Source: JAKORR01 sp964608495 (GTDB lineage: Bacteria > Armatimonadota > Zipacnadia > Zipacnadales > FEN-943). From it: DNA of 5,410 nt. The notes under the pieces are model-generated. The model ran no database searches. It was not told the DNA's origin and saw only the letters and a program-made list of their open reading frames with translations. The stretch lies in the NCBI GenBank assembly GCA_964608495.1, contig CAZSOQ010000302.1, forward strand, positions 1 to 5,410, in the 5' to 3' direction. The position numbers and the translations under genes are program-made. This document shows positions 1 through 5,410 of this stretch, one piece after another (the first letter of the stretch is position 1; the number at the start of each line of letters is the position of its first letter).

Positions 1-1482
1 TACCTGCGCTGCCCGTCGGTCGTGGGGGTGCGGTTGACCGGACGACTGCGGGGCTGGGCCTCGGCCAAGGACGTGATCCTGGAGCTGCTGCGCCGCCTGT
101 CCGTCAAGGGCGGGGTGGGCAAGCTGATGGAGTACTTCGGGCCAGGAGCCGCGAGCCTGTCGGTGCCGGAGCGGGCGACGATCACGAACATGGGGGCCGA
201 GCTGGGGGCCACCTCGTCCGTCTTCCCCAGCGATGGCCGCACGCGCGAGTTTCTGGCCCTGCAGCGGCGCGAGGAGCAATGGGTCGCGCTGAGCGCGGAC
301 GAGGACGCGGACTACGAGGAGATCATCACCCTCGACCTGGCGGAGCTGGAGCCGCTGGTGGCGCAGCCCCACATGCCCGACCGCGTGATGCCCCTGTCCG
401 AGCTGGCCGGCCTCGAGGTGGATCAGGTGTGCATCGGCTCTTGCACCAACTCGTCGCTGGCCGACCTGATGGTGGTGGCGGAGGTGCTGCGGGGGCGGCG
501 CGTGCATCCGGACGTGTCTCTAGTGATTTCGCCAGGTTCGCGGCAGGTGCTGATGGAGGCGACGAGGCTGGGCCTGGTGGACGTCTTCCTCGCGGCGGGC
601 GCGCGGATGCTCGAGCCGGCCTGTGGGCCCTGCATCGGCGTGGGGCAGTCGCCTGCCTCGGGGGCCGTGTCGGTCAGGACCTTCAACCGCAACTTTGCGG
701 GGCGCAGCGGAACGCCGGATGCCGGAGTGTACCTTGCCGGCCCGGCCGTGGCCGCGTGGGCGGCGGTGACGGGGGAGCTGCGGAGGCCGGAGGAGGTGGG
801 CGAGGCGCCCCGGGTCGAGCTGCCGGAGGAGATGGTGATTGACGATAGCATGATCCTGCCGCCCCCGCCTGCGGAGAAGGCGCGGAAGGTGCAGGTAGTG
901 ATGGGCCCGACGCTCGCCCCTCTGCCCACGCGCGGTGAGCTCGACGACGACCTCGCCGGCGAGGTGATCCTGGTGGTGGGGGACAACATCACGACCGACG
1001 ACATCATCCCCGCGGGGACGCAGATCCTGGCCCTGCGGAGCAACATCCCGGCGATCTCGCAGTACGTGTTCTCGCGGCTAGATCCGGACTTCGCCGCGCG
1101 TGCCAAGGCCGCGGGCGTGGGCTTCGTGGTGGGCGGCGAGAACTACGGGCAGGGATCGAGCCGCGAGCACGCGGCGCTGGCCCCCATGTACCTGGGGATT
1201 CGGGCGGTGCTGGCTCGCGGCTTCGCGCGGATCCACTGGCAGAACCTGATCAACTTCGGCATCGTGCCGCTGCGGATAGACGAGGAGGCGTACGCTGGCC
1301 TAAGGCAGGGGGACCGACTGCACATCGCGGACCTGCGGGCGGGCGTGCGGGCAGGAGAGGTGCGGGTGGTTGACGAAGGCAGTGGGCGAGCTTTCACCGC
1401 GAAGGTGGAGGCGGACGAGGGCCAGGTAGAGGTCCTGCTGGCCGGGGGAAGGCTGAACCACGTGCGCGAGCGGCTGGACTAG
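1..1482 (+). CDS. Aconitate hydratase, Aquifex-type, 5'-truncated by the window edge
   Basis: This enzyme interconverts citrate and isocitrate through cis-aconitate in the cytoplasmic TCA cycle, using a [4Fe-4S] cluster. The frame is open from base 1 and the stop is TAG at 1480-1482. The GTG at 22 is not the real start, because residues before it (SVVGVRLTGRL) already match the family; about 150-170 N-terminal residues are missing. All three cluster cysteines are visible: one in GSCTNSS (bases 442-444) and two in CGPC (622-624 and 631-633). FNRNFAGR (about 682-705) carries the two substrate-binding arginines spaced as in mitochondrial aconitase. The swivel domain follows after a linker, with DNITTDDI (982-1005) and GSSREH (1153-1170), which holds the active-site Ser and Arg. 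The order, catalytic domains then swivel in one chain, fits the short (about 650-residue) monomeric type. A related homoaconitase or isopropylmalate dehydratase is less likely, since those usually have the swivel as a separate subunit. Every expected motif in the part seen is intact. Confidence 0.93.
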   Translation, partial: YLRCPSVVGVRLTGRLRGWASAKDVILELLRRLSVKGGVGKLMEYFGPGAASLSVPERATITNMGAELGATSSVFPSDGRTREFLALQRREEQWVALSADEDADYEEIITLDLAELEPLVAQPHMPDRVMPLSELAGLEVDQVCIGSCTNSSLADLMVVAEVLRGRRVHPDVSLVISPGSRQVLMEATRLGLVDVFLAAGARMLEPACGPCIGVGQSPASGAVSVRTFNRNFAGRSGTPDAGVYLAGPAVAAWAAVTGELRRPEEVGEAPRVELPEEMVIDDSMILPPPPAEKARKVQVVMGPTLAPLPTRGELDDDLAGEVILVVGDNITTDDIIPAGTQILALRSNIPAISQYVFSRLDPDFAARAKAAGVGFVVGGENYGQGSSREHAALAPMYLGIRAVLARGFARIHWQNLINFGIVPLRIDEEAYAGLRQGDRLHIADLRAGVRAGEVRVVDEGSGRAFTAKVEADEGQVEVLLAGGRLNHVRERLD

Positions 1483-1502
1483 CCCCGAGGCGGCCACGGG
1501 GC
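1482..1502 (+). other. Small GC hairpin at the aconitase stop codon
   Basis: GCCCCG (1482-1487) pairs with CGGGGC (1497-1502) around a 9-base loop. It starts on the last base of the aconitase stop codon and ends 3 bases before the ribosome binding site of the next gene. No T-run follows, so it is not a standard intrinsic terminator. It could be an mRNA-stabilising or processing hairpin, or simply chance in DNA this rich in G and C. Confidence 0.25.
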
Positions 1503-1505
1503 CCC

Positions 1506-1512
1506 AAGGAGG
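1506..1512 (+). promoter_or_regulatory. Ribosome binding site for the URO-D-like gene
   Basis: AAGGAGG is a near-perfect Shine-Dalgarno sequence, 10 bases before the GTG at 1523. It settles the start. The ATG at 1513 directly abuts the site, is too close to be used, and opens a different frame whose translation is arginine- and glycine-rich shadow sequence. Confidence 0.8.
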
Positions 1513-1522
1513 ATGCCCTGTC

Positions 1523-2551
1523 GTGACACCGCGCGAAGTCGTTGCACTCGCCCTGAGAGGCGGCCGACCGGAGGGCCTGGTTCCGCACATGGAGCTGGAG
1601 TTTCAGCTCACGGAGGAGTACCTGGGGCGGACGGCGCTTCGGCACGAGCACCTGCAGGACGTGACCGGGGCGAAGCGGGAGGACCTGCTGAAGCGGAACG
1701 CCGAGCTGTGGGTCGAGGTGGCGCAGCGGCTGAAGTGGAACATCATCACGGGCCTGCACTGGCTGCCCCCGGAGGACCAGTGCAAGAGCTTCCAGTACGT
1801 GCGGGAGCTGGCCGGCGACACCTATATGCTCTCGGCCTTCGCGGACGGCACCTTCGCCATACCCTCGGGCACGAACATGGTGGACTTCTCGATCCGCATC
1901 GCCGACGACCCCGACGGGCTGGTCGAGGAGGCGCAGCGCAACACCGACGGCGCGATCGCGATGGTGAAGACGCTGATCGAGGCGGGGGCCGAGGTCGTGT
2001 TCATGTGCGCCGACTACTGCTTCAACGACGGCCCCTTCTTCTCGCCGGCGCTGTTCGCCAGGTTCGTGACACCCTTCCTCAAGCAGCTCGTGGAGGCCGT
2101 GCAGGAGGCGGGCGCCTTCGCCGTCAAGCACACCGACGGCGACATCATGCCGATCCTCGACCAGCTTCTGAGCACGGGCATGGACGCGCTGCACTCGCTG
2201 GACCCGATGGCCGGGGTGGACATCGCCGAGGTGCGGCGCCTGGCCGGGCCCGACCTGTGCCTCTTCGGCAACGTGAACTGCGCCTACGTGCAGGCGGGCA
2301 CGCGCGAGCAGATCCGCGACGGCGCCTTCTACGCGCTGAGGCACGGCGGCGTGGACAGCGGCGCCTACGTCTACTGCACGAGCAACTGCATCTTCAAGGG
2401 CGTCCCGATGGACAGCTACCTGTACATGCTGGAGCTGCGGGAGCGCTACGGGTACCCCGGGGCGGTCGAGGGGGGCATCGCCGAGACGGGAGCCGACCTC
2501 AGCGGCGCCGGCGGGGCCGTGGACGGCCGCGCGCGCAAGGGCGGCAGGTAG
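1523..2551 (+). CDS. URO-D superfamily protein (methyltransferase-like, not HemE)
   Basis: This 342-residue protein has the length and pattern of the uroporphyrinogen decarboxylase superfamily, a TIM-barrel group that includes HemE and the corrinoid:thiol methyltransferases MtaA and MtbA. Supporting blocks are VPHMELEFQLTEE near residue 20, KHTDGDIMPILD at about 202-213, DALHSLDP following it, and LFGNVNCAYVQAGT, which corresponds to the family's GNVD...GTPEEV region. The arginine-containing motif of true HemE (MRQAGRYLPE type) is absent, so haem synthesis is unlikely. MtaA-type enzymes bind zinc through His-X-Cys plus a later Cys. Here His203 is followed by Asp205 instead of Cys, while Cys285 and Cys289 lie in the later region. 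The last 25 or so residues (GGIAETGADLSGAGG onward) are a glycine-rich, probably disordered tail. No signal peptide or membrane segment is seen, so it is probably cytoplasmic. The substrate is unknown. The start is GTG 1523, set by the AAGGAGG site; the gene lies 40 bases after the aconitase gene and may be cotranscribed with it. Confidence 0.85.
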   Translation: MTPREVVALALRGGRPEGLVPHMELEFQLTEEYLGRTALRHEHLQDVTGAKREDLLKRNAELWVEVAQRLKWNIITGLHWLPPEDQCKSFQYVRELAGDTYMLSAFADGTFAIPSGTNMVDFSIRIADDPDGLVEEAQRNTDGAIAMVKTLIEAGAEVVFMCADYCFNDGPFFSPALFARFVTPFLKQLVEAVQEAGAFAVKHTDGDIMPILDQLLSTGMDALHSLDPMAGVDIAEVRRLAGPDLCLFGNVNCAYVQAGTREQIRDGAFYALRHGGVDSGAYVYCTSNCIFKGVPMDSYLYMLELRERYGYPGAVEGGIAETGADLSGAGGAVDGRARKGGR

Positions 2552-2594
2552 GTCGGCCTCCGGGCTCTCGGCGACTCGGGCCTCGCGCGGCGGG

Positions 2595-2606
2595 CCGGGC
2601 GCCCGG
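2595..2606. repeat. 12-base perfect palindrome in the intergenic gap
   Basis: CCGGGCGCCCGG reads the same on both strands and sits 43 bases after the stop of the URO-D-like gene. It could be a dimeric regulator site or the stem of a short hairpin. No T-run follows, so terminator function is not supported. In sequence this rich in G and C it may be chance. Confidence 0.2.
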
Positions 2607-2719
2607 GGCAGGATAGGTGCGTCCGCGATGGGAATAGGTTGTCGGCGTGCCGGTGGCCCGCGGCATGGTGCCGTTCTCGACGCCCTCACGCACCCGCCGG
2701 CGGGGCCGCGCACGCATCA

Positions 2720-2726
2720 GGGGGGA
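2720..2726 (+). promoter_or_regulatory. Probable ribosome binding site of the long multidomain gene
   Basis: GGGGGGA is a purine-rich, Shine-Dalgarno-like run 5 bases before the ATG at 2732. It is less perfect than the site of the preceding gene, but it agrees with the point where family-like sequence begins. The same frame is open further upstream to a TTG at 2639, but that stretch translates to arginine-, proline- and alanine-rich sequence that looks non-coding and has no good site ahead of it. Confidence 0.5.
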
Positions 2727-2731
2727 CACCA

Positions 2732-5410
2732 ATGGTCTGGGCGGCAGTACTCCTCGCGGCCGTGAGCCAACCCATCTCCTACGTCCGCAACGGGGCCCTC
2801 GACAGCCTGCGGGGCTGGCAGACCCCGGCGTCGGCGTCGCTGGTGGACCGAGCGCCGGGCGACCGGTGCCTGCTAGTCACCGACGGCATGGGTCTGCAGC
2901 GGACCTGGCGGCGCAAGGAATGGACGAGGATGACCGCCGCCGTGGACCTGCGCGTCGAGCAGGTCGAGAAGGCCCAGCCCAACGGCTTCGCCTTCGCGGC
3001 GGTCTACCAGTTCGACGAGGGCGAGTCGCTCGTGGCCTTCCACGATTTCGTCCAGGTCCACGAGCCCACCGACTGGCAGCGCTATGAGTACACCTTCGAC
3101 GTCGCGCCCGAGGCCGCCACGGTGCGGGTGCACTTCGGCTTCTACCTGGCCAGCGGCAGGGCCTACTTCGACAACTGGACGCTGGTCGAGGGGGAGAAGG
3201 CGATGGGCATCAGTGAGGTGCAGGAGTGGGCTAGCGCCAGCTCTCAGGCGCGGCGCGTGGTGGTGTGGCAGCAGCCGGACCTGGCTCTGCCTCCCGGCGG
3301 CCTGGCGCCCGAGTGGGCCGCGGGCCTTCTTCGCGACGCCGGCATGGAGGCCGACCTGGTCACCGCCGACCGGCTGGCCGATAGCCTCAGGCCGGGCCGC
3401 GCCGCGCTGCTGGTCCTGCCCTACGGCCCCAAGTACCCCGAGGAGCTCCGCCCTGCCCTGGTGGACTTCTGCTGCGGCGGAGGCAAGCTGCTGTGCGTGG
3501 GCGGCTACCCTCTGGACGACCCAGTTGTCCAGGAGGGCGAAAAGTGGGTGAGCTGGCGCGAGCAGTGGCCTCGCAGGCGCGAGGAGGCGGCGCGCTGGCC
3601 CGCCAATCTGCTCCCCGATGGTGGCTTCGAGCAGGCCGGCGAGGCCCCCGTCGGCGGCAAGGAGCTGGACGGGCGCTGGCGGCGCGATGACGCGCAGGCC
3701 TGCACCATCGTCGGGCAGGGCGCTCCCGAGGGCCGGAGCTGCTCCCTGGTCGAGGTGAAGCCGGGCGAGGAGATCAACGAGCGCAAGTGGTACACCTGGC
3801 TGCCCGCGCGGCCGGGGCGCGAGTACCTCTTCCGGGTCCGCGTGCGCACCGAGGGCGTCGGCGGCGAGCACTATGCCTACGCGGCCGTGTACCAGTACGC
3901 GGGCGACGAGCTGGCCAAGCCCAAGGACGTCATCATCCTGCGCGAGGACACCGACTGGCGCGAGACCCAGTGGGAGTTCACCACGGCGCCGGGGGTCAAC
4001 GCCTTCTACGTCAAGATGGGCTTCTTCCGAGCCTACGGCAGGGCCTGGTTCGACCAGGTGCAGCTCGTGGACGTGACAGGCCTGAGCTACCGGCCACTGA
4101 ACACCAGCTCCGCCAAGCCCGGCGACGGTCTCGAGGCGGCGTCCTACCAGATGGGCATGTGCGACGCCGACTTCCGCCTCAGGCGCGTCGCCGCGACCCA
4201 GCCCGCCGAGGGTCAGTGGCTGGTGCGCGAGGCGAAGTTGAGCGGCCCGGCGACGGGCTGGGCCGCGACGGGCGCGGTCGGGTACGGCGAGGCGCGCTGG
4301 GTGCCCCTGCTGGACGCCAGGGACCGGTTCGGGCGCCTGCGCGGGGCCGCGGGCGCGCTGATGGTCCACTACAACGGGTTCTACGACGGCTCGATGTGGG
4401 CCTACTTCGGCGTGGCGGACCGGCCGATCTTCGGCCCCCAGGTGCCGGGGAGCGGCGAGGACCTGCAGCGAGTGGTCCGGTTCCTGCTGCGTGGCCTGTC
4501 CCTCAACAGCCTCGAGACGGACTACGACTCCTACCGGCCGGGCGAGACGGTCAAGGCCGGCGTGGTGGTCGCCAACCTGGGCCCGGACGACTTCTCGGGC
4601 GAGGTGCAGCTAACGCTGGAGGGGGCCAAGCTGTATGGCGCGCAGAACGTGGAGCTGACCCTCGCCGCGGGCAAGCAGGCCCGGGCCGAGGCCCAGTTCA
4701 CCGTTCCCGACTGCCCGGACGATCTGCTCCGGGTCAGGGCACGGCTCGTCGAAGGGGCGCAGCCGCTGGACCAGATGCAAACGGGCTTGGTGCTGCGGCG
4801 CCCCGAGACGGACGCGCGGGCGCCGATGCTGACCTTCCGGGACAACTACTTCCGCCTGGACGACCGCCCCATCTTCCTGTTCGGCTCGGACAACTACAGC
4901 AACGACTACAAGTCGGCGGCGCTCAACCCCGGCCGGTGGGACGAGATCCAGGCGCTGGCGCGCGACTGCGGGCTGCAGGTGTACGAGAACCTGCAGTACA
5001 GCAATCCCGGACACAAGATGGTCGAGGCCGACTGGCGCTCCTTCGACGCAATGGGCCAACTGCTCCAGAAGCGCGGGCTGGTGTTCATGTGCGGGCTGAT
5101 CATCGGCGGCAACGTGGCGGTGAACGATCAGGACCTGGCCGCAGAGGGCCGGCAGTGCTTCGAGTACGCCCAGCGGCTGGGGAAGATGCCCGCCCTGCTG
5201 TGGTACATCAACGGCGACTACCAGCTTCGCTACGACGACACGGGCTTCCTCGGCGAGGCGTGGCGGCAATGGCTGCGGGAGCGGTACGGCACCGATGAGG
5301 CCCTGCGCGAGGCCTGGGGCCGGCAGGACCTGGCGCCGATCGCGGAGCTGCCCTTCCCGCCGCAGCCGGGGGGCGGCTGGCTCGACCCGGTGCGCCGGGA
5401 CCAGGTGCGC
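2732..5410 (+). CDS. Large multidomain carbohydrate-active protein with GH42-like barrel, 3'-truncated
   Basis: One open frame runs 893 codons from ATG 2732 to the window edge with no stop. The N-terminus (VWAAVLLAAVSQPIS) is hydrophobic and may be a signal peptide, but it lacks the usual positive residues. Residues 17-154 (VRNGALDSLRGWQ to AYFDNWTLVEG) and 292-448 (LLPDGGFE to AWFDQVQLVD) are related CBM4_9/galactose-binding-like modules. Residues 168-263 (LLVLPYGPKYPEELRPALVD, GGGKLLCVGGYPL) resemble a class I glutamine-amidotransferase-like fold without the nucleophile elbow, as in beta-galactosidase accessory domains. Residues 450-585 (RWVPLLDARDRFGRLRGAAG, WAYFGVADRPIF) may belong with it. 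Residues 592-692 are an Ig-like or CARDB-like beta domain (YRPGETVKAGVVVANLGPDD). From about 704 a GH-A-type barrel begins (RPIFLFGSDNY, ARDCGLQVYENLQ). Its strand 4 region reads LLWYINGDYQ, and WLRERYGTDEALREAWG is typical of GH42. The predicted role is an exported glycoside hydrolase or glycan-binding protein; the substrate is unknown, and the catalytic nucleophile would lie beyond the window. Confidence 0.8.
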   Translation, partial: MVWAAVLLAAVSQPISYVRNGALDSLRGWQTPASASLVDRAPGDRCLLVTDGMGLQRTWRRKEWTRMTAAVDLRVEQVEKAQPNGFAFAAVYQFDEGESLVAFHDFVQVHEPTDWQRYEYTFDVAPEAATVRVHFGFYLASGRAYFDNWTLVEGEKAMGISEVQEWASASSQARRVVVWQQPDLALPPGGLAPEWAAGLLRDAGMEADLVTADRLADSLRPGRAALLVLPYGPKYPEELRPALVDFCCGGGKLLCVGGYPLDDPVVQEGEKWVSWREQWPRRREEAARWPANLLPDGGFEQAGEAPVGGKELDGRWRRDDAQACTIVGQGAPEGRSCSLVEVKPGEEINERKWYTWLPARPGREYLFRVRVRTEGVGGEHYAYAAVYQYAGDELAKPKDVIILREDTDWRETQWEFTTAPGVNAFYVKMGFFRAYGRAWFDQVQLVDVTGLSYRPLNTSSAKPGDGLEAASYQMGMCDADFRLRRVAATQPAEGQWLVREAKLSGPATGWAATGAVGYGEARWVPLLDARDRFGRLRGAAGALMVHYNGFYDGSMWAYFGVADRPIFGPQVPGSGEDLQRVVRFLLRGLSLNSLETDYDSYRPGETVKAGVVVANLGPDDFSGEVQLTLEGAKLYGAQNVELTLAAGKQARAEAQFTVPDCPDDLLRVRARLVEGAQPLDQMQTGLVLRRPETDARAPMLTFRDNYFRLDDRPIFLFGSDNYSNDYKSAALNPGRWDEIQALARDCGLQVYENLQYSNPGHKMVEADWRSFDAMGQLLQKRGLVFMCGLIIGGNVAVNDQDLAAEGRQCFEYAQRLGKMPALLWYINGDYQLRYDDTGFLGEAWRQWLRERYGTDEALREAWGRQDLAPIAELPFPPQPGGGWLDPVRRDQVR
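2987..3193 (+). repeat. Carbohydrate-binding-like module, core of copy 1
   Basis: Residues 86-154 of the long protein form the C-terminal half of the first beta-sandwich module. Shared landmarks with copy 2 are AAVYQ, TDW, an AP turn, GF, and GRA-aromatic-FD near the end, the usual closing motif of CBM4_9-like domains. The copies match at protein level but are well diverged, so the duplication is old. Confidence 0.7.
3872..4075 (+). repeat. Carbohydrate-binding-like module, core of copy 2
   Basis: Residues 381-448 align with residues 86-154 with a one-residue gap: YAYAAVYQY against FAFAAVYQF, EDTDW against EPTDW, and GRAWFDQVQLV against GRAYFDNWTLV. This copy follows the glutamine-amidotransferase-like segment rather than directly following copy 1. 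Confidence 0.7.

Noticed and set aside
2661..2673. CGGCA-TGG-TGCCG hairpin as a terminator
   Set aside because: The stem is only 5 bases and is not followed by a T-run; the next bases are TTCTCGACG.
1394..2713. A 439-codon open frame on the - strand
   Set aside because: It is antisense to the URO-D-like gene and has shadow composition (many Val-Ala-Arg-His repeats) with no domain pattern.
2552..2731. Promoter for the long gene
   Set aside because: TTGTCG (2639-2644) has no acceptable -10 partner at the right distance, and other AT-containing hexamers (GATAGG, GAATAG) have no -35 partner. A promoter may exist but cannot be supported.
2628..2765. Possible 45-residue small protein in the gap before the long gene
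   Set aside because: The ATG has no ribosome binding site, the product is Gly-, Pro-, Arg- and His-rich, and it overlaps the start of the long gene.
2873..4369. A 498-codon open frame on the - strand
   Set aside because: It lies opposite the long + strand gene in GC-rich DNA. Its translation is alanine-, glycine-, arginine- and leucine-rich with no recognisable domain, while the + frame has clear modules.
3787..5298. A 503-codon + strand open frame within the long gene
   Set aside because: It is in another frame of the same DNA and gives arginine- and glycine-rich low-complexity sequence. The overlapping frame from 2732 carries the Ig-like and GH-like motifs across the same bases.

Overview
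The window is very GC-rich (about 70% by eye) with strong G/C at third codon positions. It holds three protein genes, all on the + strand and separated by short gaps. The mix is an Aquifex-type aconitase, a URO-D-fold methyltransferase-like protein, and a very long multidomain protein that looks like a carbohydrate-active enzyme. This suggests a bacterium such as Armatimonadota, Planctomycetota, Lentisphaerota or a related uncultured lineage. That placement is inferred from gene content and composition only.

Layout: bases 1-1482 are the C-terminal three quarters of an aconitate hydratase whose 5' end lies upstream of the window. A 40-base gap carries a small GC hairpin and a strong AAGGAGG ribosome binding site. 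Bases 1523-2551 are a complete 342-residue protein of the uroporphyrinogen decarboxylase (URO-D) superfamily; it is not HemE. A 180-base gap (2552-2731) shows a 12-base palindrome but no convincing promoter or terminator. From 2732 to the last base runs one uninterrupted reading frame of 893 codons that leaves the window without a stop. It has a possible weak signal peptide and two related carbohydrate-binding-like modules. Between and after these lie segments resembling a non-catalytic glutamine-amidotransferase-like fold. An Ig-like linker follows, then the start of a GH42/clan GH-A-like barrel.

How the genes work together: the aconitase is a cytoplasmic TCA-cycle enzyme and probably has no direct link to the other two. 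The spacing of the first two genes would allow cotranscription. URO-D-like proteins and large modular glycosidase-like proteins are common in multiple copies in genomes of the suggested phyla, but a shared pathway cannot be shown here. I see no mobile element, CRISPR array, RNA gene or obvious new defence or biosynthetic system. The most interesting items are the architecture of the long protein, the non-canonical residues at its expected acid/base site, and the altered metal-ligand motif of the URO-D-like protein.
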